64,000 nt of DNA from an uncultured Hyphomicrobiales bacterium (GCA_943908365.1 CALTTH010000001.1:91440-155439); one strand, 5' to 3'. Shown: positions 19,093-27,970, counted from the stretch's first letter. Made by a program: numbers and translations. The notes: a model not told the origin generated them from the sequence alone.

Positions 19093-19791
19093 ATGACGGA
19101 AGAGCGGCGTTCACGATCGACGGAAGCGTTCTATGGCAGGCGCAAGGGCAAGCCTTTGCGCAACCAGCAGGTGGAAAGCATCGAGAGCCTTCTGCCGTTG
19201 CTCAAAGTCGATCTTGCAACACCGGCGCCCAAGCCGCTGGCCGCATTGTTTCCGGCTGACGTCAAATCCATCCGCCTGGAAATCGGTTTTGGCGGTGGCG
19301 AGCATCTGGTTCATCGTGCCGCTGAAAATCCATCGACAGGCTTCATCGGCGTGGAGCCCTTCGTCAATTCCATGGCGAAGCTTCTTGGCGCCGTCAAAGA
19401 GCGCGAGTTGATGAACATCCGCCTCTATGACGACGACGCGACGCAATTGCTGGACTGGCTTCCCGATGAATGCATCGATCACATCGATCTGCTTTATCCG
19501 GACCCCTGGCCGAAGAAGAAGCACTGGAAGCGCCGCTTTGTCTCGGACGTCAATCTTGCCCGCTTTCACCGCGTGTTGAAGCCGGGCGGCAAGTTCTGCT
19601 TCGCTTCCGATATCGATACTTACATCAACTGGACGCTGCAGCACTGCGCCCGCCATGGCGGCTTTGAGTGGACGGCCAAGACGTCGGCGGACTGGTTGAC
19701 GCCTTACGACAACTGGCCGGGGACCCGCTACGAGAACAAGGCCAAGCGCGAGGGGCGGAGCTCCGCCTATCTTACCTTCCTCAAAGTCTGA
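19093..19791 (+). CDS. trmB: tRNA (guanine-N7-)-methyltransferase TrmB
   Basis: TrmB methylates G46 of tRNAs with SAM. The 232-residue protein shows the SAM site LEIGFGGGEHLVHRA near residue 68 and the family motif DLLYPDPWPKKKHWKRRF near residue 136, which holds the catalytic Asp region. I start at ATG 19093 (MTEERRSRSTEAFYGRRKGK), preceded by GAGAGAGTTCACA; an upstream GTG/ATG would run into the hairpin. It follows metK as in other rhizobia. A RIME-like repeat begins just after its stop codon. Confidence 0.95.
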   Translation: MTEERRSRSTEAFYGRRKGKPLRNQQVESIESLLPLLKVDLATPAPKPLAALFPADVKSIRLEIGFGGGEHLVHRAAENPSTGFIGVEPFVNSMAKLLGAVKERELMNIRLYDDDATQLLDWLPDECIDHIDLLYPDPWPKKKHWKRRFVSDVNLARFHRVLKPGGKFCFASDIDTYINWTLQHCARHGGFEWTAKTSADWLTPYDNWPGTRYENKAKREGRSSAYLTFLKV

Positions 19792-19794
19792 TCT

Positions 19795-19900
19795 CAAAGC
19801 ATCTCGCGCAAAAGTGTGCAGCGGTTTTGCGATAACGACGTGCGGCAGGAGAAGGAGCTAAAGCGTAAGGAGCGCATCTGAAAGATCGCGAAACGCTTTA
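19795..19900 (-). repeat. RIME-like intergenic repeat, copy A
   Basis: About 106 bases that, read on the minus strand, match the copies at 27850-27956 and 32028-32133 (shared TAAAGCG..GTCGCGATCTTTCAGAT block and CACACTTTTGCGCGA block). It has two palindromic halves, TAAAGCG/CGCTTTA and a second around GCAAAAC/GTTTTGC-like arms. It lies between convergent trmB and the DeoR gene, and its first TAA is the DeoR stop codon. Resembles the rhizobial RIME elements. Confidence 0.75.
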
Positions 19901-20653
19901 GACCTTCACGATCGCCGTTCCTGTTGCCCTGTAGGGCTTCAGCAGCTTGTCCGGCACGTCGGCATCCACGACCAGAGTGGCAAGGTTGCCAAGGGGCAGG
20001 ATAAGATAGGGCGAAGCAGCGCCGATCTTGTCCTCGGTCGCAACAAGGATCGTCTCGGCGCATTGGCGAGCGATCAGCCTTTTGATTGCTGCTTCTTCGC
20101 GGTTCCCAGTGGTCGCGCCGGTGTCTGGATGGACGCCGGTTGCGCCAAGGAAGAACAGGTCGGCGTGAATGGCCGAAATGGCCTCGGCGCTCGTAGCACC
20201 CATAGAAACGATCGAGTGCTTGAAGAGCCGCCCGCCGATCAACTCCACCTCGACAGACGGATGATGCGCCAGCTCGACGGCGATGCTGGGACTGTGAGTG
20301 ATGACGGTGGCCTGTAGGGTCTGTGGCAGATGGCGGGCAAGCTGGAGATTGGTGGTCCCGCCGTCGAGGAAAACAATTTGTCCCGGTTTGATCAACGTGG
20401 CTGCTGCGCGGGCAAGCTTTTCCTTTGCCGAGGACGCCATCTGTTCGCGCACGCGATAATCGGCAACAGCGGGCGAGGATGGCAGAGCGCCACCATGAAC
20501 CCTCTGTAACAGACCGTCCTTGGCAAGTTCGCGCAGATCGCGACGGATCGTGTCCTCGGAGACGCCAAGGTCTTCGGCAAAGCTCTTCGCAACAATTCGT
20601 CCGTCCCTTCGGAGGACTTGTTGAATGAGCGTCTTTCGTTCCGATGTCAGCAT
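19898..20653 (-). CDS. DeoR-family transcriptional regulator
   Basis: This protein of about 251 residues has the DeoR helix-turn-helix at the N-terminus (SERKTLIQQVLRRDGRIVAKSFAEDLGVSEDTIRRDLRELAKDGLLQRVHGGAL) and the C-terminal sugar-phosphate sensing domain (IVFLDGGTTNLQLARHLP, GATGVHPDTGATTGN). Such regulators bind phosphorylated sugars. ATG 20653 has AGGA 8 bases upstream and gives MLTSERK; a GTG at 20692 would add 13 residues and overlap the repeats in the promoter. It diverges from nudK, with ribokinase nearby, which suggests control of ribose or nucleotide-sugar salvage. Confidence 0.88.
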   Translation of the reverse strand: MLTSERKTLIQQVLRRDGRIVAKSFAEDLGVSEDTIRRDLRELAKDGLLQRVHGGALPSSPAVADYRVREQMASSAKEKLARAAATLIKPGQIVFLDGGTTNLQLARHLPQTLQATVITHSPSIAVELAHHPSVEVELIGGRLFKHSIVSMGATSAEAISAIHADLFFLGATGVHPDTGATTGNREEAAIKRLIARQCAETILVATEDKIGAASPYLILPLGNLATLVVDADVPDKLLKPYRATGTAIVKV

Positions 20654-20669
20654 CCACTTAGTCCTGTTG

Positions 20670-20708
20670 CACGAATTTTCTTGACTCTGCACGAAATTAC
20701 ACGAAATT
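20670..20708. promoter_or_regulatory. Three CACGAA(A/T)TT repeats: probable DeoR-type operator
   Basis: CACGAATTT at 20670, CACGAAATT at 20690 and CACGAAATT at 20700 are direct repeats spaced 20 and 10 bases apart, close to whole helical turns. They lie between the divergent DeoR-type gene and nudK. DeoR-family proteins often bind direct repeats. The repeats are seen; binding is inferred. Confidence 0.6.
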
Positions 20709-20752
20709 GCGCGTATGTCTACGACTTGTCAGGTCTTACCAAGGGAAAGTTC

Positions 20753-21340
20753 ATGAGTATCGCGCATCGCATCAAGGTCGAGGACGTCAAAGTTCTCTCA
20801 AACGACTGGTACCTTCTGAAGAAGACTACCTTTTCCTTTCTTCGGGAGGATGGCACCTGGCAAAAGCAATCGCGCGAAACCTATGATCGCGGCAATGGCG
20901 CGACGATCCTGCTTTATGACAAGGAGCGACGCGCCGTCATCCTGACGAGACAGTTCCGCTATCCCGCCTTCGTCAACGGCCATGACGACCTTTTGATCGA
21001 AACGCCAGCGGGCCTTCTGGACAATGCCGAGCCGGAAGCGCGCATCCGGGCGGAGACGGAGGAAGAAACCGGCTTCAAGGTACGCGATGTGCGCCAGGTT
21101 TTCGATGCATTCATGAGCCCTGGCTCCGTCACCGAGAGGCTGCATTTCTTCGTCGGCGAATATCAGCCCGGCGACAGAACGTCGGCCGGCGGCGGAAATG
21201 AAGATGAGGGTGAGGATATTGCCGTCATGGAAATCGGGATTGATGAGGCGATGAGCATGATTGCATCAGGGGTCATTCGCGACGGCAAGACGATCATGCT
21301 TTTGCAATACGCCGCCCTCAACCTGTTCAAGGATGCTTAA
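20753..21340 (+). CDS. nudK: Nudix hydrolase, GDP-mannose pyrophosphatase NudK-like
   Basis: This 195-residue protein matches the NudK/YffH group, which splits GDP-mannose and related nucleotide sugars. The Nudix box reads GLLDNAEPEARIRAETEEET followed by GF (near residues 86-107), one residue shorter than the general consensus, as in E. coli NudK. Downstream blocks FDAFMSPGSVTERLHFFVGEY, GGGNEDEGEDI and IRDGKTIMLLQYA are also NudK-like. ATG 20753 follows AAGGGAAAGTTC. Upstream in-frame starts would cross the operator repeats and are rejected. It diverges from the DeoR-type gene. Confidence 0.88.
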   Translation: MSIAHRIKVEDVKVLSNDWYLLKKTTFSFLREDGTWQKQSRETYDRGNGATILLYDKERRAVILTRQFRYPAFVNGHDDLLIETPAGLLDNAEPEARIRAETEEETGFKVRDVRQVFDAFMSPGSVTERLHFFVGEYQPGDRTSAGGGNEDEGEDIAVMEIGIDEAMSMIASGVIRDGKTIMLLQYAALNLFKDA

Positions 21341-21372
21341 GCGGGTTGAGGATGGAGCGAGACTTTGTAGTC

Positions 21373-22272
21373 TCAGAGCTTTGCATCCACATCAGCAGCG
21401 GTGGGGATAGACGGCTGGGCGCCCTCACGGGTGCATGCCAGCGAACCGGCTACAGCGGCACGGCGCAACGCCTTCTCGAAGTCCATCCCGGCGTCAAGGC
21501 TTGCGGCGAGATAGCCGCAGAAGGTGTCGCCAGCGCCCACCGTATCGACCGGCTCGATGTTCAGGCCCATGGCCTTGAAGAGCTTGCCATTGCGAATAGC
21601 GATGACGCCGTCCGCACCGAGCGTGACGATCAGCGTCTGGCCAGTCTCCGCGTGAAGCGCGCTCAGCTCCTTCTCCCGATCGGAAGAGGACAGTCCGTTC
21701 TTGCCGATCAACAGCTCGAACTCGGTCTCATTGGCGATAACGATATTGGCAAGCTTGGAAAGGCGGGCTGCATCGGCTGTCAGAGGAGCCGTGTTGATGA
21801 TCGTCGTGACGCGCTTGGCTTTCGCTGCCTTCAGCGAGGCCTCGATCGCATCGGCCGGAATTTCAAATTGCAACATCAGCGTATCGCCCTCGGCCATCTC
21901 CGAGACGGCGCGCTCGGCATCCTGCGGCGAGACAGTGCCGTTGGCTGCGGGAATGACCGAGATCATGTTCTCGCCGCCTTCGCCGATCAGGATAACGGCC
22001 GTTCCAGTCGGCTCGGCGACCGTCTTCACCAGCGAAAGATCAGTGCGGGCATCACGCAGCAGCGTGAGTGCGGGGGCGGCAAAGGTATCGTCACCGATGG
22101 CGCCTGCCATCTTGACGTCCGCTCCGGCGCGACGCGCCGCAAGCGCCTGATTGGCACCCTTGCCACCAGCGGCCGTGGAAAAGCTTTTGCCGGTCACCGT
22201 CTCGCCTGGCTTCGGCAGGCGTTCGGAGGTGGCGACGAGATCCATGTTGATGGAGCCGAAAACAGTAATCAT
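21373..22272 (-). CDS. rbsK: Ribokinase (PfkB family)
   Basis: The 299-residue PfkB-family kinase has the ribokinase opening MITVFGSINMDLVATSERLPKPGETVTG and N-terminal signature GGKGANQALAARRAGADV, and the C-terminal signature DTVGAGDTFCGYLAASL with the catalytic Asp. Ribokinase makes ribose 5-phosphate. ATG 22272 is chosen over TTG 22287. It is convergent with nudK (32 bases between stops) and not near a ribose ABC transporter in this window, so it may serve nucleoside or ribose salvage together with the nearby DeoR regulator. Confidence 0.92.
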   Translation of the reverse strand: MITVFGSINMDLVATSERLPKPGETVTGKSFSTAAGGKGANQALAARRAGADVKMAGAIGDDTFAAPALTLLRDARTDLSLVKTVAEPTGTAVILIGEGGENMISVIPAANGTVSPQDAERAVSEMAEGDTLMLQFEIPADAIEASLKAAKAKRVTTIINTAPLTADAARLSKLANIVIANETEFELLIGKNGLSSSDREKELSALHAETGQTLIVTLGADGVIAIRNGKLFKAMGLNIEPVDTVGAGDTFCGYLAASLDAGMDFEKALRRAAVAGSLACTREGAQPSIPTAADVDAKL

Positions 22273-22387
22273 GCGAGGCTGATCCAAAAGGCAAAGACGT
22301 TAACAATGCCGATAGTGCTACCGCATCAAGATCGAAATCGGAAATCGATTTTGTGTTGTTGGCGATCTTCGCTCGTTTTCGGCCTTG

Positions 22388-23584
22388 CTATTCGTCGTCC
22401 ACTACGCGCAGCTTGGCAGCGCCTGCGCGAGCATCGGCTATGCGGCGCTGATGCTCTACCTCCGCATGCGGGATGTCCTTGGTACTTGTCGAGAAATCGA
22501 GGCTCTCGATTTTGCCTCCCCGCGCCAAGACTTTCTCCGATGACGTCAGCATCATCTCGACATCGCGCTGCGCCTGGCCGAAATGCGTCTGGAGCTTACG
22601 CGTCCGCTCATCCAGACGTCGCACATCATCCATCAACAGCGCCACTTCGCCCTGGATCAGGTGCGCCTGCTCCCGCATCCGCTGATCCTTGAGCACCGAT
22701 TGAATGACCTGAACCGACAGCATCAGGAGAGACGGTGACACGATCACCACACGGGCGCGATGGGCACGCTGCACCAGATACTCGAAATGCTGGTGAATAT
22801 CGGCAAAGATCGATTCTGACGGCACGAAGATGAAGGCGGTGTCCTGGGTCTCGCCAGCGATCAGATACTTCTCCGCCACATCGCGAATATGAACTTCCAT
22901 GTCCCGGCGGAACTGCTGGGTCGCAGCGCGCTTTGCCTCCGGCGATTCATCCGCCTTCAAAGCGTTCCAGGCTTCCAGAGGAAATTTCGCATCGATCACC
23001 AGCGACGGCGCATTGTTCGGCATCTTGATGATGCAGTCTGGTCGAAAGCCGTTCGAAAGGGTCGGCTGAAGCTGGTAGGTACCAGAGGGAAGCGCGTCGG
23101 CAATCAACGCTTCCATGCGCGCCTGTCCAAAGGCGCCGCGTGTCTGCTTGTTGGAAAGGATCGCCTGCAGCCCGATCACATCCTTGGCAAGATCTTGGAT
23201 ATTGCCCTGCGCGGCATCGATGACCGCAAGACGTTCCTGCAGCTTGCTCAGGTTCTCGTGGGTCGACCGGGTCTGTTCCGTCAGCGTCGTGCCAAGACGC
23301 TGAGACATGCCATCCAGTCGCTCGTTCAGCGTCTGGCTCATCTCGTTCTGGCGTGCAGAGAAGGCTTCTGCCATCGCGGCGATACGGCCTTGCAGCTCGG
23401 TCTGGGTTTTCAGAAGCTCGGTGAGTTCTTCGCGCGGCTGATCCGGTGCTGCCGGTTTGCGCAGGAGAAAGAGGACGGCCAGGAGCCCGGCGAAGGCCAG
23501 AAAGAAGAGGAGCGCGCCGACTGAAATGGTAAGCGTTCCGATGCTGAAAGCCGTTTGACCGAGGGCATTGAGATCGATGTTCAT
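22388..23584 (-). CDS. rmuC: DNA recombination protein RmuC homolog
   Basis: RmuC proteins limit DNA inversions at short inverted repeats, probably by nuclease action. The 398-residue protein has one N-terminal membrane helix (FSIGTLTISVGALLFFLAFAGLLAVLFLL), a long coiled coil (residues ~50-130), and the RmuC domain with the PD-(D/E)XK-like core VIDAKFPLEAWNAL near residue 205 and FVPSESIFADIHQH. ATG 23584 is preceded by AGAATAACTCTGCTAGATTGCGTC, a weak site. It diverges from def across 140 bases. Confidence 0.93.
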   Translation of the reverse strand: MNIDLNALGQTAFSIGTLTISVGALLFFLAFAGLLAVLFLLRKPAAPDQPREELTELLKTQTELQGRIAAMAEAFSARQNEMSQTLNERLDGMSQRLGTTLTEQTRSTHENLSKLQERLAVIDAAQGNIQDLAKDVIGLQAILSNKQTRGAFGQARMEALIADALPSGTYQLQPTLSNGFRPDCIIKMPNNAPSLVIDAKFPLEAWNALKADESPEAKRAATQQFRRDMEVHIRDVAEKYLIAGETQDTAFIFVPSESIFADIHQHFEYLVQRAHRARVVIVSPSLLMLSVQVIQSVLKDQRMREQAHLIQGEVALLMDDVRRLDERTRKLQTHFGQAQRDVEMMLTSSEKVLARGGKIESLDFSTSTKDIPHAEVEHQRRIADARAGAAKLRVVDDE

Positions 23585-23724
23585 GACGCAATCTAGCAGA
23601 GTTATTCTGATTCGTACAAAACAAGAACATGTCCACGGCGAAAATGAGTCGGCTATCCAGTCTCAGCGTTGAATCGACCGTATTTTTTCATTTCCTCGGC
23701 TGTTGAGATGGGTTATGGGAAGCC

Positions 23725-24237
23725 ATGACGATCAAGCCTCTTATCATTTTGCCAGATCCGCTGCTGCGTCAGCAATCCAAGCCTGTCGAAACCGTCGATT
23801 CGGAAATCCAGCGCCTGGCAGACGACATGCTGGAGACCATGTATGACGCGCCGGGCATCGGTCTGGCCGCGATCCAGATTGGCGTTCCGCGCCGCATGCT
23901 CGTGATCGACCTCTCGCGCGACGATGAGGAAAACAAGCCGCAGGTTTTCATCAATCCGGAAATCCTCAAAGTATCGGACGAAGTCTCTACCTATGAAGAG
24001 GGCTGCCTCTCCATCCCCGATTACTATGCCGAAGTCGAACGTCCGGCCTCTTTGACGGTGGGATATGTGGATCGCGACGGCAAGCAGCAGACGGTCGATG
24101 CCGATGGTCTTCTTGCTACCTGCCTGCAGCATGAGATCGACCATTTGAACGGCGTGCTCTTCATCGACCATATTTCGCGATTGAAGCGTGACATGGTCAT
24201 CAAGAAATTCACCAAGCTGGCCCGCGCCAAGGTCTGA
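23725..24237 (+). CDS. def: Peptide deformylase Def
   Basis: Def removes the formyl group from nascent proteins. The 170-residue metalloprotease has all three motifs: GIGLAAIQIG (motif 1, near residue 47), EGCLS with the metal-binding Cys (near residue 92) and QHEIDHLNG with the HExxH-type metal ligands (near residue 136). It begins the def-fmt-truA group: fmt starts 51 bases later and truA 3 bases after fmt, so the three are probably one operon. Confidence 0.97.
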   Translation: MTIKPLIILPDPLLRQQSKPVETVDSEIQRLADDMLETMYDAPGIGLAAIQIGVPRRMLVIDLSRDDEENKPQVFINPEILKVSDEVSTYEEGCLSIPDYYAEVERPASLTVGYVDRDGKQQTVDADGLLATCLQHEIDHLNGVLFIDHISRLKRDMVIKKFTKLARAKV

Positions 24238-24288
24238 TCCGGCTGGCCGTTAGGCCGCCCGGTACCAGCAGCAGGGCAGGGGGCAACA

Positions 24289-25221
24289 ATGGCTCTTCGC
24301 ATCATATTCATGGGAACGCCCGAGTTTTCGGTCCCCACGCTGCGCGCGCTGAAAGAGGCGGGCCATCATGTGGTGGCGGTCTATACGCAGCCGCCGCGCC
24401 CAGGCGGTCGCCGTGGACTGGACCTGCAAAAATCCCCCGTGCATCAGGCCGCAGAGCTTTTGGGTATTCCTGTTCTGACCCCGCTGAATTTCAAGGCAGA
24501 GGAAGATCGACAGCAGTTCGCCGCATTCGATGCCGATGTTGCGGTGGTCGTCGCCTATGGTCTTCTACTGCCTGAGGCCATTTTGAATGGCACACGACTT
24601 GGCTGCTACAACGGCCACGCATCCCTTCTGCCCCGCTGGCGCGGTGCGGCCCCCATCCAGCGCGCCATCATGGCGGGCGATGCCGAAACCGGCATGATGG
24701 TGATGAAGATGGAAAAGGGGCTGGACACCGGCCCCGTGGCGCTGACGGCCCGCGTTCCCATCGATGAGAACATGACAGCCGGCGAGTTGCATGACGCGCT
24801 GATGCTGAAAGGCGCCCGACTGATGCGTGACGCTATGGCAAAGCTCGAGAACGACGATCTGCCGCTGACGGTGCAGGCCGAGGAGGGCGTTCTCTACGCC
24901 GCCAAGATTGACAAGGCCGAGACGCGGATCGATTTCTCCCGCCCATCGCAGGACGTCCATAACCACATTCGCGGGCTGGCACCCTTTCCCGGCGCCTGGT
25001 TCGAACTGGAGATCGGCGGCAAGCCGGAACGCGTCAAGGTCTTGGCAAGCGAGCGGGCCGAGGGAATGGGCGAGGCGGGCTCCGTTCTTGACGACCAATT
25101 GACGATTGCTTGCGCCAGCGGTGCAGTGCGTCTCCTAAGGTTGCAGAAGGCAGGCGGTAAGCCGATGCTGGCTGCGGACTTCCTGCGCGGAACGCCCGTT
25201 GTCATCGGAACGAGGCTGTAG
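24289..25221 (+). CDS. fmt: Methionyl-tRNA formyltransferase Fmt
   Basis: Fmt formylates initiator Met-tRNA using 10-formyl-tetrahydrofolate. The 310-residue protein opens LRIIFMGTPEFSVPTLRAL, and has the catalytic block GCYNGHASLLPRWRGAAPIQRAI with Asn, His and the following Asp in GLDTGPV; the C-terminal tRNA-binding OB-like domain covers ~205-310. It lies between def, which removes the same formyl group, and truA, a standard arrangement. Confidence 0.97.
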   Translation: MALRIIFMGTPEFSVPTLRALKEAGHHVVAVYTQPPRPGGRRGLDLQKSPVHQAAELLGIPVLTPLNFKAEEDRQQFAAFDADVAVVVAYGLLLPEAILNGTRLGCYNGHASLLPRWRGAAPIQRAIMAGDAETGMMVMKMEKGLDTGPVALTARVPIDENMTAGELHDALMLKGARLMRDAMAKLENDDLPLTVQAEEGVLYAAKIDKAETRIDFSRPSQDVHNHIRGLAPFPGAWFELEIGGKPERVKVLASERAEGMGEAGSVLDDQLTIACASGAVRLLRLQKAGGKPMLAADFLRGTPVVIGTRL

Positions 25222-25224
25222 CCG

Positions 25225-26025
25225 ATGCCGCGTTTTCGCATGAGCGTCGAATATGACGGCACGCCCTATGTAGGCTGGCAGAGGCAGGACAATGGCAGGT
25301 CGGTTCAGGGCGCGCTCGAAGCGGCCGTCCTGTCGCTGACGGGCGAGAAGGTCGGCATTCGCGGCGCGGGCAGAACCGACTCCGGCGTGCATGCGGTCGG
25401 TCAGGTCACCCATGTGGATCTAGCGCGCGATTGGCAGCCCTACAAGCTCCGCAATGCGCTGAATGCCCATCTGGCAATGGCAGGCGACGCAGTCTCGGTG
25501 CTCGACGTGGCAGCGGTGACGGAAGATTTTGACGCCCGCTTTTCTGCGATCCGTCGCCACTATCTCTATCGCATCATCTCGCGCAAATCACGCCTGGCGC
25601 TGGAGCACAAGCGGGCCTGGTGGGTGTCGAAAGACCTGGACCATGAGGCAATGCATGCGGCTGCGCAGATGCTCGTGGGGCGGCATGACTTCACCACCTT
25701 CCGCTCGGTGCATTGCCAGGCCAACAGTCCCGTGCGCACGCTGGACAGGCTCGATGTGACACGCACTGGCGACCTGATCGAGATCCGCGCAACGGCGCAG
25801 AGCTTCCTGCACAACCAGATCCGCTCCTTCGCCGGCACGTTGAAGCTGGCAGGCGAGGGTGCCATGACGCCCGATGATGTCCGCGCTGCACTCGAGGCGC
25901 GGGATCGAAAGGCCTGCGGCCCGGTCGCGCCGCCGGAGGGCCTTTATTTCATGCAGGTGGATTATCCCGACATCATACCGCCGCGACAGCCGCGGACTGG
26001 AGAGGCAGAGAGCGGCGAAGTCTGA
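25225..26025 (+). CDS. truA: tRNA pseudouridine(38-40) synthase TruA
   Basis: TruA isomerises uridines 38-40 in the tRNA anticodon arm. The 266-residue protein has MSVEYDGTPYVGWQRQ at the start, the catalytic Asp in RGAGRTDSGVHAVGQ near residue 52, and RSFAGTL in the C-terminal half. It starts 3 bases after the fmt stop. A short Pro/Glu-rich tail extends beyond the usual end (PPRQPRTGEAESGEV). Confidence 0.96.
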   Translation: MPRFRMSVEYDGTPYVGWQRQDNGRSVQGALEAAVLSLTGEKVGIRGAGRTDSGVHAVGQVTHVDLARDWQPYKLRNALNAHLAMAGDAVSVLDVAAVTEDFDARFSAIRRHYLYRIISRKSRLALEHKRAWWVSKDLDHEAMHAAAQMLVGRHDFTTFRSVHCQANSPVRTLDRLDVTRTGDLIEIRATAQSFLHNQIRSFAGTLKLAGEGAMTPDDVRAALEARDRKACGPVAPPEGLYFMQVDYPDIIPPRQPRTGEAESGEV

Positions 26026-26042
26026 CTTTCAGCCTCCGATGA

Positions 26043-26639
26043 TCAGGTTGGGTAAACGCCGAGAAAGCGCTGCAGCAGTTCCGACAGGATCATCCCGGGT
26101 ACAAGCAGGGTCATAACCAATGCCGTTACCAGGAGCGGCTGGTCGCGCACGAAAAACCGCACGATCCTCGAGAAGGTGAAGACGAGCGTCAGCAGCAGCG
26201 CAAACCAGAGGATTGCGACAAGCCCGTGCAGGGCGGGCAGGAGCAGCGCAATCAGGATCAGCAACGAATAGGCGTAGGAGAATGGCACCGACAACCAGTT
26301 TGCTACCACGATAATCGCTTGAAACTTGCCTCTCGCTCCAAAGGCATAAAGCAGCACCCCGATCAGGATCAGCGGCACCATCCAGCAGATCGCTTCGACG
26401 ATGGCGAGACGGATGAAGAAGATCGCGCCCGTATGAACGCCTTCCGGCAGTCCGGATAGATAGGCTTCATGCCACCAGTACCAGGAAAGCGCCATGGAGG
26501 GCAGGCACCAGAGCGCCGCGTAGAAGGAGCGAAACAAGCCGCGATCGGTGATGTCCAGAAGTCGCAGGCCTTCCTTGTTGCCGAGAAACAGCAACCACAA
26601 TCCGCGCAGATAAATGGTGACTTCACTCAGTGGCGGCAT
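26043..26639 (-). CDS. Conserved membrane protein of unknown function
   Basis: This 198-residue protein has about five hydrophobic segments (AALWCLPSMALSWYWW, FFIRLAIVEAICWMVPLILIGVLLYAF, IIVVANWLSVPFSYAYSLLILIALLLPAL, GLVAILWFALLLTLVFTF, LLVTALVMTLLVPGMIL), with no signature I recognise; it is broadly like Yip1-type or small integral proteins. I chose ATG 26639 (MPPLSEV), which overlaps the dapE stop by 17 bases; a start at 26669 would overlap by 47. It shares the dapE transcript and is convergent with truA. Its role cannot be read from sequence. Confidence 0.75.
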   Translation of the reverse strand: MPPLSEVTIYLRGLWLLFLGNKEGLRLLDITDRGLFRSFYAALWCLPSMALSWYWWHEAYLSGLPEGVHTGAIFFIRLAIVEAICWMVPLILIGVLLYAFGARGKFQAIIVVANWLSVPFSYAYSLLILIALLLPALHGLVAILWFALLLTLVFTFSRIVRFFVRDQPLLVTALVMTLLVPGMILSELLQRFLGVYPT

Positions 26640-27819
26640 GGCCGAACCAGCGTTCGATGAAGGTTTCATAGATGCGTGTCAGCGTTTCGAGGTCCGCAAC
26701 TGCGACACGCTCATCGACCATATGCATCGTTTGCCCGACGAGACCGAACTCCACCACGGGGCAGTAATCCTTGATGAAGCGCGCATCGGAGGTGCCGCCG
26801 GTGGTCGAAAGCTTCGGCTCCAGACCCGTGACCTCGGCCACCGCGCCCGAAAGCGAGGAGATCAGCGCGTTGTTGCGCGTCAGGAACACATGGCTCGGCC
26901 GATCGGCCCAGACGATCTCGTAATTGACGGGTGTCCGATCCGGACGAAGCGCGCCGTCAGCGGCAGCCGCATCCAGACGACGGATGATCTCGGCCCGCAG
27001 CGTCTCTGCCGTCCAGGTGTCGTTGAAACGGATATTGAAGGACGCCGTCGCTCTGGCCGGAATGACGTTGGTTGCAGCGTTCCCCGTATCGATCGTCGTT
27101 ACTTCCAGATTGGAGGGCTGGAAATTCTCGGTGCCGTGGTCGAAAGGCGGGTCCATCAGCGCTTGCGTCAATTGCAGCATGCCGCGAATGGGGTTGTCCG
27201 CAAGGTGCGGATAGGCGGCATGGCCCTGAACGCCATGCACGGTGATGCGGCCGGAGAGCGAACCCCGGCGGCCGATCTTGATCATGTCGCCCAACTGGTT
27301 CGGATTGGTCGGCTCACCGACGACGCAGGCATCCCAGCGCTCTCCCTTGGCGGCGGCCCATTCCAGAAGCTTTGAGGTGCCGTTGATCGACGGACCTTCT
27401 TCGTCACCGGTAATCAGGAAGGACACAGAGCCCAGCGGCTTACCATGCTTTTCGATGTGACGGGCAATCGCTGCGACGAAGCAGGCAATACCACCCTTCA
27501 TGTCGACAGCGCCGCGACCATACATCTCACCGCCGGCAATTTCCGCGGCAAAGGGCGGATGGCTCCATGAAGCTTCGTCGCCCACCGGTACGACATCGGT
27601 ATGACCGGCAAACATCAGATGCGGTCCATCGGAGCCAAGCCGGGCGTAGAGATTCTCAACGTCCGGCGTGCCATCGTCGGTCGCGACCATCCGGTCCACC
27701 GCAAAGCCGAGCGGCGAGAGCAGGTTGTCGAGCAGGCTGAGCGCCCCGCCTTCCGCAGGCGTGACGGAAGGGCAGCGGATGAGTGCGGCAAGATTGGAGA
27801 CGGGATCGGTGGCGTTCAT
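26623..27819 (-). CDS. dapE: Succinyl-diaminopimelate desuccinylase DapE
   Basis: DapE removes succinate from N-succinyl-L,L-diaminopimelate in lysine and cell-wall synthesis. The 398-residue M20 peptidase has the metal site LMFAGHTDVVPVGD (near residue 70), GAVDMKGGIACFVAA (near 102) and the catalytic acid in ITGDEEGPSINGT (near 137). The dimerisation domain lies in ~185-300. It is followed upstream in transcription order by dapD, with a RIME-like repeat between them, so the two may share a transcript or be split by that element. Confidence 0.96.
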   Translation of the reverse strand: MNATDPVSNLAALIRCPSVTPAEGGALSLLDNLLSPLGFAVDRMVATDDGTPDVENLYARLGSDGPHLMFAGHTDVVPVGDEASWSHPPFAAEIAGGEMYGRGAVDMKGGIACFVAAIARHIEKHGKPLGSVSFLITGDEEGPSINGTSKLLEWAAAKGERWDACVVGEPTNPNQLGDMIKIGRRGSLSGRITVHGVQGHAAYPHLADNPIRGMLQLTQALMDPPFDHGTENFQPSNLEVTTIDTGNAATNVIPARATASFNIRFNDTWTAETLRAEIIRRLDAAAADGALRPDRTPVNYEIVWADRPSHVFLTRNNALISSLSGAVAEVTGLEPKLSTTGGTSDARFIKDYCPVVEFGLVGQTMHMVDERVAVADLETLTRIYETFIERWFGHAATE

Positions 27820-27849
27820 GGGCTGTCTACTCTCTGCCGCTTCTACTCT

Positions 27850-27956
27850 TAAAGCGTGTCGCGATCTTTCAGATTCGCTCTCTACGCTTTAAGTCCTTGT
27901 TTTGTCGCATGTCGTCACCGCAAAACCGCTGCACACTTTTGCGCGACATGCATTAG
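27850..27956 (+). repeat. RIME-like intergenic repeat, copy B
   Basis: Same 106-base unit as copies A and C, on the + strand: TAAAGCGTGTCGCGATCTTTCAGAT at the 5' end and GCACACTTTTGCGCGACATG at the 3' end. Stems TAAAGCG/CGCTTTA and CATGTCG/CGACATG bracket the two palindromic halves. It fills the dapE-dapD gap. Confidence 0.78.
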
Positions 27957-27970
27957 CCGGTCTTCTTACT

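Noticed and set aside
21346..22692. 448-codon plus-strand open frame opposite rbsK and rmuC
   Set aside because: It spans the ends of two opposite genes whose motifs are clear, and looks like a shadow frame.
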